27,070 nt of DNA from Chara braunii (GCA_003427395.1 BFEA01000763.1:412513-439582), one strand, 5' to 3'. Positions 9,454 to 19,489 are shown, counted from the stretch's first letter. Made by a program: numbers and translations. Notes: generated by a model from the letters alone, not told the origin.

Positions 9454-10605
9454 TTGCCTCTACCCCCCTCCTCCAACTTTTCCTCGACCCCGATGCCTCT
9501 CCACCTGCTCCCTACCCCCCCGGCGCGTCTGACACCCGGCCAGTCGATCCCGACGCTCTCCCTCTCTCCCCCATTCTACCTGCCGACACCCCTGCCCCCT
9601 GATCTCGACATTCCTCCCCCCCTCCATCCCGCCTGGCCCTCCGATCCCGACATCCCGACACCCCCGACTCTCCTGGCCGCGTTACCAACCCCCCCGATCC
9701 CGACGCTTCCCCACCTTCCTCTTGCGGCCATTCGAGCCCGGCACTCTCTTTCCCTCCTCCATCCTACTTGCCGACACCCCTGCCCCCTGATCTCGACGTT
9801 CCTCTCCCCCTCCATCCCGCCTGGCCCTCCGATCCCGACCCCCTCCATCCTACCTGTTGCCCCTGATCTTGACGTTTCCCCCCCCTCCACCCCACCTGGC
9901 CTCCTGATCCCGACATCCCGACATCCCCCACTCCCCAATCTCGACTACGTCGACTCAACCTTTTCGACCGATTGGATCTGCCCCCCCACCCTCTTACACC
10001 CCTACCCTCTGGGCACGTGCACAATCCCGCTTCCCGCCTCCCCCTCGATCCCGACGCGTCTCCACCTTCCTTTTGCCCCCCCCAGCGCGTCTGGCACTCG
10101 CCCACTCGATCCCGACACTCTCCCTCCCTCTTCCATCATCCCTGGCCACCCGATCCCAACACCCCTGCTCCTCGATCTCGCTGTCTCTCCCTCTCTCCAT
10201 CCCGCCTGGCCCCCCAATCCCGACATCCAGACGTCCCCGACCCTCCTATCTAGACTGACTCGACTCAATCTTCACGCACCGAATCGGACCCACTCCCCCC
10301 TCCTCATACATCCCTGCCCCTCTGGACACGTGCGCAATCTCGTTTCCCACCTCCCCTCTACCCCTTGTCTGTGCGATTTCACCCTTGATACTTCCCCCGA
10401 TCCCCCCAGCCCCCCTGGCCCTCCGATTTCGACGCTCCTCCCTTCCACCTGGCCACCCGATCCCGTCACCTGCGGCCCCCTTACTTCGATGATCTCAGCT
10501 AAAGCCTCCTGTCCCTGTTTTCTCCCCCGCCTCTCTGGACACGTAGGCGACGGATATTACACAAGAGAAAGAGAGAACCGATTTTGCAGGGTGGGTGGAA
10601 AGTGA
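9454..10605. repeat. C-rich degenerate minisatellite region
   Basis: The plus strand is built of recurring CCCGACNTCCC, CATCCCGCCTGGCC and CCCCTGATCTCGAC words. A clear repeat has TGCCGACACCCCTGCCCCCTG at 9591 and again, near identical, at 9769 (period 178). A CTCTGG(G/A)CACGTGC block recurs at about 10,006 and 10,320. A 383-codon Pro/Ser/Thr/Leu-rich frame (9454-10,605) stays open because the repeats lack TA-containing stops. The opposite strand is open too, as Gly/Arg/Glu-rich frames. I take all as composition artefacts, though a low-complexity extensin-like protein cannot be strictly excluded. Confidence 0.65.
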
Positions 10606-10631
10606 GCGCGTGTGTGTTTGAGTGCAAAGAT

Positions 10632-10633
<2 letters not shown>

Positions 10634-10689
<56 letters not shown>

Positions 10690-10805
10690 NNNNNNNNNNN
10701 NNNNNNNNNNNNNNNNNNNNNNNNNNNNNNNNNNNNNNNNNNNNNNNNNNNNNNNNNNNNNNNNNNNNNNNNNNNNNNNNNNNNNNNNNNNNNNNNNNNN
10801 NNNNN

Positions 10806-10858
<53 letters not shown>

Positions 10859-10893
10859 AGAGAGAGAAAGAGAGGGAGAGAGGGAGAGAGGGA
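10634..10893. repeat. (GA)n microsatellite containing an assembly gap
   Basis: AG dinucleotides run from 10,634 to 10,689 and from 10,806 to about 10,893 (the last part with AGAGGG variants), flanking 116 N at 10,690-10,805. The true length is unknown. Confidence 0.95.
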
Positions 10894-11430
10894 GCTTATC
10901 TTGATACCTTTGCTCCAACCTCCTGTTAGTACTCTCCTCCCCCCCTCCCCCTCTCCCTCGCCCGATCTCCTATATGCATACATATGGACAGTGATTGATT
11001 AATTGATCGATTAACAGATCGACTGAATGGCTGATCGATTAGACTAATTGGCCGAGTAATAATCTGAAGGATTGATCACTCCTTTGGGTAATAACAACGA
11101 TGATTCAGCCTCGAGAAAGAGAGTGAGAGAGAGAGAGAGAGAAAGCGAGGGAGAGAGAGAGCTTACCGTGATACCCTGCTCAAACCTCCATCAGATCTTC
11201 CTGTTGCTACTCTCCTCCCCACCTCCCCCTCTCCCTCACTCGATCTCCTATCTGCACGCATATGGAAAGGGATTGATTAATTGATCGATTAATTGATCGA
11301 CCGAATGATTGATCGATTGAGGGACTTCAAACTATTCTCTCGATCGTTTGAATATGAAATAGACTAAGTAGCCGAGTGATAAATTGAAGGATTGATCGCT
11401 CCCTTGGGTAACAACAACGGTGAATCAGCC
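10860..11430 (+). repeat. Two tandem GA-headed units upstream of the LINE; candidate 5' UTR monomers
   Basis: Unit 1 (about 10,860-11,110) and unit 2 (about 11,111-11,430) share the same order: a GA-rich tract, GAGCTTA..TGATACC, a C-rich CTCCTCCCC..CCCTC segment, CGATCTCCTAT, then a TTGATTAATTGATCGATTAA cluster, GCCGAGT..AT..TGAAGGATTGATC, and a final GGGTAA.AACAACG.TGA.TCAGCC. Unit 2 has about 50 extra bases before the GCCGAGT part. They lie immediately 5' of LINE ORF1, in the same place as the tandem promoter monomers known in some L1 families. Promoter function is inferred from position only. Confidence 0.6.
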
Positions 11431-11473
11431 CTTCGGACTCTCAAACGGGGGCGAGAGAGTGGGTGAAGGGCTG
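11426..11473 (+). other. Hairpin at the unit 2 / LINE leader junction
   Basis: CAGCCCTTC (11,426-11,434) pairs perfectly with GAAGGGCTG (11,465-11,473). Inside it ACTCTC pairs with GAGAGT. The hairpin starts at the last shared base group of unit 2, just before the sequence leading into ORF1. Confidence 0.7.
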
Positions 11474-11539
11474 CCACCCCCACGGCCAATCCCCTGCAAA
11501 TAGACTGCAATAAGACTAGACCGCCCTACAACATGAAAC

Positions 11540-12241
11540 ATGGCTAGTCTAAAACACGAGGCACGAAGAAGGAAAGGGGGAGGTAAGGAACAAGTGATAT
11601 GGTATCAGGGAGCTATAGGCCATCATTCGACTAACTGGAGGCCTAAGGGGGGACCGAGGATGATGGAAAGAGAGGCCACAAACACAGCCTCCTCCTCTTC
11701 CTTTCCGCCTCTCCCAGAATTTCAGGAAAAAACAGACTCCCAACCAACCCCCTTCCGCGCAGAGTTGTTAAGAGATGTACAGGAGACAAAGAACCAGCAG
11801 CAAAAAGAAGGCAGCAACCACCCCCCCGCATCATGGGCAGACAAGCTCAAAAGAATCTATGCAGGACAAACTATGTCAGTCCAAAGAAAAGGGGCAGGGG
11901 AGGGGAATCTGGAAATCCCATTGGATAACTTAACCACGGCCTCGACTTTTTTCCTTGCAAAGTTCCTGGCTGATCCGGAGGATAAGATAATCAGCCAAGG
12001 GGGGAAAAAGCACAGGGTGAAAACCCTCCCCAATCGCATGCTCCAAGAAAGAGATGTAATCTACACTAAGCACGCGAGCACATGGATCTTTTACGATGAT
12101 GCTGCCTGCAAGACAGCAAACGACAAGGTGGGTTGGATTAGGAAGCGTTTGACAACCCTTACAGGGTCAGAGGAAGGCGCACGAGACTTCTCCTCATCCA
12201 ACCCATCTCGTCGACGTGTATACTGTAATCTGTATGTTTGA
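11540..12241 (+). pseudogene. LINE ORF1, N-terminal segment
   Basis: This 233-codon frame begins at the first ATG after the leader hairpin. It is basic and Gln/Pro-rich for about 110 residues, then becomes more globular (DNLTTASTFFLAKFLADPE, later TKHASTWIFYDDAACKTA). No catalytic motif is expected: ORF1 proteins coat the element's RNA. The frame ends at a stop at 12,239-12,241, while the continuing protein-like sequence is in the next frame from about 12,210. A one-base shift probably joined RRRVYCNLYV to the segment below. The domain family (plant LINE gag-like) is inferred from position. Confidence 0.65.
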
Positions 12242-12960
12242 ATCAGATAAGAGAATAATGGATTCATGGCGGAGCATCCCTTGTGGGCGCTCAGAGGTTC
12301 GAATCTATCCCTGGCTACCCCCAAAACAGCAAAAGCCGGAGGAAAAACGAGACCAGTTGATGACGGATTATCACTGGGTCGAATTCCGGCATGTCCCCAT
12401 AGAAATCCAAGGGGCATTTGTACAAGAACTTGCTCAGAAATATGACATTGTCGACTTTATTGATTCTCTCCCCCCCCACGTGGCTCCAAGGGATGATTAC
12501 CTTATGATTGCCTTGGACCTACCAAACGAACACATCTTCACCATTGATGACGTGATTCTCTTCAGAGTGGGGGGAAGGGACTTCAGAATCCACACGGCGC
12601 ATAAGACAAGACCGTGGTGTTTCAAATGTCAGGCGTACGGTCACCTCCCCTCGGACCCGCAGTGCCCTCACCACCCAGCCAAAAAAACCAAATCAACTGG
12701 CCGCCTGTTGCGAGATCCCTTCAAAGTCACCTGGTGGAGGACGGTGGATGCAGGGCACGAAGGTTGGGTTTACGTAGACGAGCCAAAAGAAGGAGGAGGG
12801 GTAAGGGGGTGGGAATGGGAGAAAGAAGGAGAGGCAAACTGGGACGCAAAACCCCCAGATCAATGGACCCCCCTAAAATCAGTTGAGGTACGAATGGAAA
12901 AATCCCCCAATCCTCCCAGCCTGTCCAAAGAGAACCCTGCCCCCCTGCAAAGGCCAGGAC
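12216..12960 (+). pseudogene. LINE ORF1, central segment with zinc knuckle
   Basis: This frame (open to a stop at 13,128-13,130) contains a WVEFRHVPIEIQGAFVQEL stretch of the kind that precedes the knuckle in plant LINE gag proteins. The knuckle follows: CFKCQAYGHLPSDPQC at 12,618-12,665. The spacing is CX2CX4HX6C rather than the usual CX2CX4HX4C, so the fourth ligand may be displaced, or the following CPHHP may take part. The knuckle would bind nucleic acid in the LINE ribonucleoprotein. The frame is disrupted just downstream by a 62-bp tandem duplication. Confidence 0.75.
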
Positions 12961-13040
12961 AAAACCAAAGCCTCCTCCCAGCGTGTCCAAAGAGAACCCT
13001 GCCCCCCCGACGAAGGCCAGGACAGAACCAAAGCCTCAAG
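12916..13040 (+). repeat. 62-bp tandem duplication that frameshifts ORF1
   Basis: GTCCAAAGAGAACCCTGCCCCCC recurs in near-identical form at 12,923 and 12,985, with the same following GGCCAGGACANAACCAAAGCCTC. The period is 62, not a multiple of three. The residues SKENPAP are read in frame from 12,216 in copy 1 and in the frame from 12,983 in copy 2, so the duplication itself moves the downstream protein into another frame. Confidence 0.9.
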
Positions 13041-13276
13041 ACTTCATCTCCTCGACAGATCTGGGGGAGCTATGGCAGCCCCTACCACACAAAAAGAAGG
13101 CACCCCAAGGCCAACAAACCAAGGGGCTAAATACACCAATTGGAACTGATAACCGCTTCCAAGTTTTGGCAGCAAAAAGGGGGGGGCAGACAAGAGAACC
13201 AGCAAGGCCACCCGTCACAAAAGGAAAAAGGAAAGGGGCAGGAAAGAGGAAAGAGTGGCACAGGGCAGGGGAATAA
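12983..13276 (+). pseudogene. LINE ORF1 segment after the 62-bp duplication
   Basis: The protein-like sequence runs here in a different frame from the knuckle: SKENPAPPTKARTEPKPQDF, later TPIGTDNRFQVLAAKRGG. The NRF.VLA pattern is common near the end of LINE gag proteins. The frame then passes into purine-rich sequence and ends at 13,276, where the 13,140-14,060 frame takes over. Confidence 0.6.
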
Positions 13277-13277
13277 A

Positions 13278-14060
13278 AAACCGACTGGTGGGGCAAGCGC
13301 ACCCAATAGAGGAGAAGAGAGTGGAGGGGCACCATCCACCAAAGAGAGTGGGGGACAGATGTATAAGAGGGGAGGGGAGAAAGAAGGAGGAGAAAAAAAA
13401 GATAAAAAGGGACAATCTGACGAAAAGAAAGGAGAGGAGGGGGGAGATGATGAGAAAGCACAGGAAAGAAGGAAAAGTCCGGTTCAGGAGAGGGAAGAGC
13501 CACAACAGAAGGAGGAGAAAACCACCCAAAGAGAAGAAATAATTATAGACTCCCCCCAAAGCACTTCTGCTACCACCCCCCCTCCCCTAGGGAAGGACCC
13601 CTTCTCACAAGCATTTGGACCACACCCCATGGATTGGGAACCGACACCTACCCAAGATGTGGATATGACAGATACGGTACCCGAGGCTTGGGAGGCAAAT
13701 GGGGGAGANGATNCAGAAGCNAGANTAAAAGACCTGNCGGAATGGCTAATTAGCCAGCTCCAGAACCTTTACACAGGGCAGCCAGAGACTTACTGGGACG
13801 ACGTCTACGTACAACTCTTCACCCTATTGGATGAGAGCCCTAGCTTGAAGCAGGTTATGCAACAGGGCCTGCCCCAGGATTCGGACTGGCGGCAGACCTT
13901 GTGTAGGATCTGGAACATCGTGCACAACATCTTTCAGCCACCCCAAACAACTGTTCACCCTAAATCCCCTGAGCCTGTCGGAATGCACGACATGTCGGTC
14001 TTGCGAAACAACCCGCCACCACCCCCCCAGGCAGCCCCCGACAGAAGCAGCACAAACTGA
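13278..14060 (+). pseudogene. LINE ORF1 charged linker and downstream segment
   Basis: This is part of a 306-codon open frame (13,140-14,060). Residues from about 13,280 to 13,550 are Lys/Glu/Gly-rich with no hydrophobic core, so likely disordered. Then comes a less biased segment with FGPHPMDWEPTPTQDVDMTD, four ambiguous bases at 13,710-13,737, and a compact region containing YWDDVYVQLFTLLDESPSL and LCRIWNIVHNIF. I recognise no named domain. The frame ends at a stop at 14,058-14,060, while similar sequence continues in the neighbouring frame from 14,041. Confidence 0.6.
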
Positions 14061-14745
14061 GCAAGGAGAGAGAGAGGCAACAGAAACAGAAGGCCTATCG
14101 AAAAGGGTCAAACTGCGCCACTTAATAGAGAAAGGTTACCACGAGGGCTTGCCAAAGGGGGACAAGGTGTTGGTCCTACCAATTATAAGAAAAACAGGGA
14201 GGTGGGAATTGGGGTTGTCACCTGCAGAGACTGAAGACTTGTACGCTTCTGCTTACGGGGGAATGACTCTTCACGGATGGCATATCCAAAGGGAAGGGGC
14301 CCTCAGAACCCGCGAGGTCACAGACTTCATTGCAAACTATTATGAACCAGGGGCGAAGGCCTTTATTAGAGTTTCAACAAAAGGCCTGAAAATGGCCTAT
14401 AAGGACCTTTACGTGTTGTTTGAAGAGAACAAAGAAGCAGGTTTACAATGGCTTACACATAATATGCTTCTAGATACCCAACAACTCAAGATTAAGTCGA
14501 GTAAAGTATGGTCCACAGACGACCTGCTCACCTGTATCTGCACAGTCCTCCGGACGAACATCCTCAACAAGGGGGTGGATTGGGAGTCACAGGAATGGAC
14601 ACAACTACAGGCCGGGTAAGGAGAGGCCTGGGCGGACGGCGATAAACCTGGGAATAAATGGCTAATGGATTGGGTGGATGTGGTGTATGGAAAGAACAAG
14701 AAATGGAAACACATCCTGCAGCAAGCGGATCTAGAGAACAATTAA
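14041..14745 (+). pseudogene. LINE segment between ORF1 linker and endonuclease, unrecognised
   Basis: This frame is open from before 14,041 to a stop at about 14,617, then again to a TAA at 14,743-14,745. It encodes a globular-looking protein: LRHLIEKGYHEGLPKGDKVL, then YGGMTLHGWHIQREGALRTR, YYEPGAKAFIRVSTKGLKMA and WWSTDD-like parts. I do not recognise it. It could be the C-terminal domain of ORF1 or an N-terminal extension of ORF2. No methionine is needed if it continues the ORF1 frame through a one-base shift near 14,040. The terminal TAA overlaps an ATG (TAATG), but that ATG is not in the endonuclease frame. Confidence 0.55.
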
Positions 14746-15676
14746 TGTCAACGGTCTGGCATCACACACTCCCGAAGAAATAAAAGCGCTAAAGGACCTA
14801 ATGAGAGGTGTAGGAGGGAGAGTGTGGCCAGACGTGGTGTGCGTACAAGAGACTCACCTATTGGACACACTTGAGCACCACAGGGCCCATAAACTAGCGT
14901 GGCCCTATCAAACCTACCAAACCTTTGCCCCACGTCTGGGGAGCGCAGGGATGGTGATTTGGATCCCCCCCGAATCACGCTTAGAAGTAGTCTATTGGGA
15001 GAAGGATGAGGAAGAAGGGCGGTGGGTTAAAATCTTGGGGATGCTAGAACTAGAGATGGTGTGCATAATAGCATTATACGCACCAAACACAATCCGAGAA
15101 AGAAAGATTTTTTTCGAAAAAATTGAGACCATCCCCATCCCAGGGATTCCACTGATATTGGCGGGGGATTTCAATGCAGCACCATACAGATGGCTGGATC
15201 GATGGAGACTCTCCCACACAACCGCATTTAATGCAGAGGAAGATGAGCGGAGGTTGAAGGAGTCATGCACTTCCCTCTCACTTTTCGATACCTTCAGACG
15301 CATGAACCCAACAGAGAGAGCCTTCACCTGCTTCCAAAACAACGACCCGACCAGGTTGTCGAAATCTTGTATTGACTTGATCTTAGCCTCAGAGGAATTA
15401 GAAGGAGGACTCTCTGTGGCTGTGATAATGTCAGCCAGCCCATATCCGGGGTTGGATCACAGGATCTGTATGGCTGTATGGACCTTTTGTAAACGTCCGG
15501 ACAACGGTGCTAGCTACTACAAACTGAACGTCTTCCTGCTTAAAACCAAATCTTTTCAAAAATATCTAGAACAGACATGGGATTTATGGAAGGAAAATCG
15601 TCCCCAACAAAACTCGCAGATTGACTGGTTCAACAATGGATGGCAAAAAAAAACAACGAATTTTCCAACTACGTAG
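14735..15676 (+). pseudogene. LINE ORF2 APE-type endonuclease domain
   Basis: An exonuclease-endonuclease-phosphatase fold nicks target DNA to start target-primed reverse transcription. Motifs in order: INVNGL (14,741-14,758), VCVQETHL (from about 14,840) with the catalytic Glu, ALYAPN, LAGDFNAAPY with Asp and Asn (about 15,160-15,190), CIDLILASEEL, and LDHRICMAVW with the terminal Asp-His (about 15,455). All the core residues appear present. The frame has a stop just before INVNGL and no ATG until 14,801, so the true start has been lost or lay in the previous frame. The open frame ends just after an A9 run, beyond which the protein continues one frame back. Confidence 0.9.
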
Positions 15677-17264
15677 CCTCCCAACGACATCAACGGGAGA
15701 TCACAATTATGCGAGACTTAGTGAATGCTGAGCAAGAGCAGATTTCGCAAGGGCAGGACCAGATTTCTATCGAATTACAAGAACACATACAAAATCTTAG
15801 AGATCAATTTTTTGAGCATGCACAATACTGGTGGCAAGGAGCCCAGACGAGGGCAAGACTTTCTAAATTCGTCACAGAAGGGGCGATGGACTCGCGATTC
15901 TTTAGTATGGCTAAAACACGACTCCAACGAACTTCGATTGAGGCCCTGTATGAACCGAATGCCAGGGATTCAGAACCGGCCACAACCACAGCCCGCTGTA
16001 TGAAGATAACATATGATTTTTACAAGGACTTATTTTCCTCACATATTGATAAATCACATACAGAATGTCACGAGGAGCTGGTACGAAGGTTTTTGGAACC
16101 AATGAACAAAACCTTAACACCTAAGCAACGCGACTCCTTGGAAACCCAGCTCTCCAAAAACGAGATATGAACGGCCATAATGCAAATGAAGGAGGAAAAG
16201 GCTCCTGGAATAGACGGCTTCCCCAAAGAATTCTGGGAGACTACATGGGATTTTATGGGCCGGGATGTCATGGACTTCTATGAAGAAGTGTGGTGTACAG
16301 GGGGAATGGGGGAACGGGTGGGATAAGGGGTACTAACCTTACTGTACAAAAAAGGGGACAAGATGGACATCAGAAACTAAAGACCAATTACACTACTCAC
16401 AGTAGTGTATAAGATGTTGTCCAAAGCCCTGGCGAATAGTCTGATCCCAGTAATGGAGGATATTATCCACCCTGCCCAAACCGGGTTCATGAAAAACAGG
16501 AACATACAATAAAATATCCTGCTAATCCATGAAATACTTCAGCTAACAAGACACTCACGACAGAATGCGGCCTTAGTCTTCATTGACTTCGAAAAAGCAT
16601 ACGACCATGTGGACTGTTTTTTTTTCTGGACAAATGCCTAAAAAAAATAAACTTTGGACCAGACTTCAAACACTGGATACAAATCTTGCATCAAAATGCC
16701 ACCACATGTGTGCAGGTAAACAGAAGCCTGGCACCGCCAATACGATTACAACGGTCGGTACGCCAAGGGGATCCAATTGCCCCATTCCTCTTCCTCATCA
16801 TCATGGAGGCACTGACTGCTAACCTCCGGGCAAATAAAAACATCACAAAAATCAAAGTTACAAATATACCGGAGGAAGCAATCCCAGTATACTCCTTGTT
16901 CGCAGACGACCTTACAATAATGGTGGAGACTACATACCGTAATATGAAAGAAATCCAACAAATGATGAACAGATTCGTGAGCGTGTCGGACATGAAAGTG
17001 AATTGGGGGTCCAAGACACAAGGGTGGTGGATCCACTACCAGGGGGGACGACCTCCTGATCTACCGCGCATAGCCTGGAAACCACCAGAAGCCCCGATCC
17101 GGATTCAGGGCGTATCCATGACCACAAAAGGGCGCCCCTCAATAAACGACGATTGGATCAGCACCCCGGCCCAGCACAAACTCAATAATTGGAAAAACAA
17201 ACACACCTCCCTATTTGGAAGAGCCTTGGTGCTTAATAATGTGATCTTTGCAACATTATGGTAA
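15640..17264 (+). pseudogene. LINE ORF2 reverse transcriptase domain
   Basis: After a linker with DSRFFSMAKTRLQRTSIEAL, the RT_nLTR motifs follow: KAPGIDGFPKEFW (about 16,198), LLYKKGDK, RPITLL, ALVFIDFEKAYDHVD with the first catalytic Asp (about 16,570-16,610), then in another frame RQGDPIAPFLFLII (about 16,760-16,800), and SLFADDLTIM with the FADD box (16,909-16,920). Both catalytic motifs survive. Stops at 16,168 (TGA), 16,324, 16,378 and 16,510 (TAA) and a shift at a T9 run (16,617-16,625) break the frame. One stop replaces the Trp expected before RPITLL. This enzyme would copy the element's RNA at the nicked site. Confidence 0.92.
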
Positions 17265-18366
17265 AAATCCTTATTGTGGCCCCTGAGTAAAGAGGCCTTA
17301 AAAAGCTTAAGAAGAAAAGCAGCAGCCTTCCTATGGAGGGGGGATGGAGAACTCCCCAACGCCATAAGTCGGGTGGCCTGGGACTCAATCATACAACCAA
17401 AAGCAGCCGGAGGCTTGGGAGTGATTGACCCTGACACACAAGCTCATGCGCTGCGAATAAAATGGATAAAGCAACAGATCTTCTCCCCCAAATCCATGGA
17501 GTGTTCTAGCCTAGGAACACATGGCCCGTCTGGCCCCAGCAACCCCCCACACGACCCACCCACTGACTTGGTTGGAGGACCGGTTTTGGACAGTCCCATG
17601 CAAATTCCCACAAGATAGAGCAGAAGCAGAAAGAGGGAGGCAAAAGCTGGACAGTTTCTGGCCATCCTTGCTACAAACTTGGCGCAGGCTCCCGCTTTCA
17701 GACAGGGCCCCCCCGGACCGATGGGAAGAAATCTACCGACAACCCCTATTTGGGAATAGATGGGTAACCGATACGAGGGGTTACGTGATGGTAAGTTCGT
17801 CCTCACCATGAAAGACTTCGGCGAAAAATGAGATACAAAGAGTAAGAGATTTGTGGGACGAAGACAGGAAGGATTGGAAAACGGGGGAGCAACTCCGCGG
17901 CCCCCTAAGGTATTGCCACCACATAGAAAAACTACTGGAACATATAATTGAACTTATCCCACTTGATTGGTATCGGACACTTAAACGCGGTCCCACATTG
18001 GAGGAAGGGGATTGGGTGGCAAATACGGGGTCCCCGCAAAGCCTTAGCTTGATCCATTTGGTCTCACCACAAATAGCCCTGGTTGAGGACTATACTATTG
18101 TCAAAACCGGTTCTCTCCAAGGAAGTCGAGCTCCCCCTGTATGGAGAGACAGGTCATCACTCTACAGGGTAAGGGTTATAGAGGAGAAGGGCCAAAAGGT
18201 GGTCTTTCAACCCGGGAAACCAATCAAAAATCTGCCTTTGGACCCAGTGGAATGGATCTGGCAGCATCCGCAAAGGGAAAGAGCCACGAGGGCCGTTAGA
18301 ACAAGCCGTATCAGTCACACTAGTCTATATCAGATCTCGGTGAAGTCAGCTTATCACAGTAAATGA
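17265..18366 (+). pseudogene. LINE ORF2, post-RT region
   Basis: After the stop at 17,262-17,264 the same frame continues with KAAAFLWRGD, ISRVAWDSIIQPKAAGGLGV and HALRIKWIKQQI, the standard thumb/linker signature after a LINE RT (x-FLW-G....W..IC.PK..GGLGI). Near 17,500 the coding signal moves to the frame 17,521-17,811, then 17,851-18,366 in that same frame after one stop. The later part (DWYRTLKRG, then VKSAYHS) is family-specific sequence that I cannot assign further; the SAYHS end resembles the VKSAY motif preceding the Cys/His domain in plant LINEs. Confidence 0.78.
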
Positions 18367-19122
18367 CAGATGGGTCAAACACCTGAATCAGGATCGATCC
18401 CTTCTGTCACCGATTAAATGGTTTAGAGAGCAAAAATCTAAACTGATGAAAATCTCAAACCCTTTTTCCCTCCTACAAAAAAGCGGAGACCATCGAACAC
18501 ATTTTCATTCAATGTCCGATTGCGTTGTTTATATGGAGATGGTGGGACCGCATTTGGCGGAAAATGATACCTGACATACCCTGGCCTTGGTCATGGCAAG
18601 CTATATTAGCCGGCCATTGGCCGCCAGTAGCGGCCGCCACAACATTTGTAGAGAATATGTACAGATTAGGAAGGAGAGCGGTGATCTGGGCACTCTGGTG
18701 GCAAAGATGTATACTGACTATGGAGAAAGTACGGGTGGAGGGATCAAAGATAATAGAACAGATTCAACAACAGATCCACATTTTTCTCACAAAAGTGGAA
18801 GGATGCAAAGTCACAGGTGGATTTACTAAAACAGACCGGAGACGTCAGGAGACAAATTAAGGCTTTCTGCACAGATTGGGTGGGAGGAGAAAGGGAAGGG
18901 TGGATGGCAAAAGTGGTATGGAGTGGGGATAAAGAGGACGGGACAAGGGATCTAGAACACATGAGAGACTACAGGCTGGTCTTCAGAGAGTGGACTAACA
19001 TCGAGCCCTCGTTCCCATTACGCCCCCCTTCAGATTTTCCAGACCCTTTCCCGCCCCATGCCCTGTCTATGATGGAAATTCTGTCCTTATTCTGTTCTAA
19101 TTTTGTTCTAATTTTGTTCTAA
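18367..19122 (+). pseudogene. LINE ORF2 C-terminal Cys/His domain and tail
   Basis: The segment ETIEHIFIQCPIALFIW (about 18,489-18,540) is the H-x3-C half of the zf-RVT type domain. It continues as WWDRIWRKM and FVENMYRLGRRAVIWALWW (18,642-18,698). The preceding CxxC pair is not visible here, although it is visible as CPWCKLC in the older copy at about 6630. A final frame (18,817-19,122) with ICAFCTDWVGG-like and REWTNIEPSFPLRPPSDF sequence appears to be the end of ORF2. The match to the 6.6-7.7 kb fragment runs through most of this domain. Confidence 0.78.
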
Positions 19123-19240
19123 TTCTGTTCAAGCCATTATAATTCTATTCTATCTAATCCTGTTCTAAGCGACTTCTAAGTGACTTACATGCGGCCCCCC
19201 TCCCCAGAGCCCCCTGGGGCGGGTCCTGCAAACTAGGAGA
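19086..19240 (+). other. LINE 3' region with TTCTA-rich 11-bp repeats
   Basis: GTTCTAATTTT occurs in consecutive copies at about 19,093-19,130, followed by TTCTATTCTATCTAATCC-type sequence and then a GC-rich CCCCAGAGCCCCCTGGGGCG palindrome-like stretch (about 19,203-19,222). There is no poly(A). LINE 3' UTRs often end in short tandem repeats, so the element's end may lie between 19,130 and 19,240. Confidence 0.5.
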
Positions 19241-19489
19241 TTAAGCATGTCCTGAAGAAATCATATATGAGGTAGCATCAGTTTTGTACAGCACATCTGG
19301 CGCCTGCTTCTGGGGGTGAAGAGATGCAGAAGGTTCTTTCTTTTGGACATGGAGAAGTAGCACAGGACAGGAAACAGACACATGTACACTAGGTACTCCT
19401 GCACAGTCAATCCCCTGAGATACAGGGTAATAAATGCTGGCAGGCCTCATCTTCATCGTCGTTCTTACTTTCAGGCCAAAAAACGAGAT
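19241..19489. other. No recognisable feature
   Basis: Unique-looking sequence between the LINE end and the first SINE-like copy. Short open frames on both strands lack motifs. Confidence 0.4.

Larger units (their letters stand above)
10860..19240 (+). mobile_element. Nearly full-length, inactive non-LTR retrotransposon (L1-type LINE)
   Basis: The order on the plus strand is tandem leader units, ORF1 with a CCHC knuckle (12,618-12,665), a charged linker, an APE-type endonuclease (14,735-15,500), reverse transcriptase (about 16,170-17,260), a C-terminal tail with a Cys/His motif, and a TTCTA-rich 3' region. This architecture (gag-like ORF1, then EEP plus RT_nLTR in ORF2) defines plant L1-like LINEs. 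The length of about 7.8-8.4 kb is at the large end. Multiple frameshifts, at least five in-frame stops and Ns show it cannot make proteins. No terminal target duplication or clean poly(A) tail was identified, so both edges are approximate. Confidence 0.88.

Noticed and set aside
9454-10605. 383-codon Pro/Ser/Thr-rich open frame resembling an extensin-like protein
   Set aside because: The sequence is a degenerate C-rich minisatellite open in several frames on both strands. The openness follows from composition. There is no signal peptide and no regular SPPPP motif.
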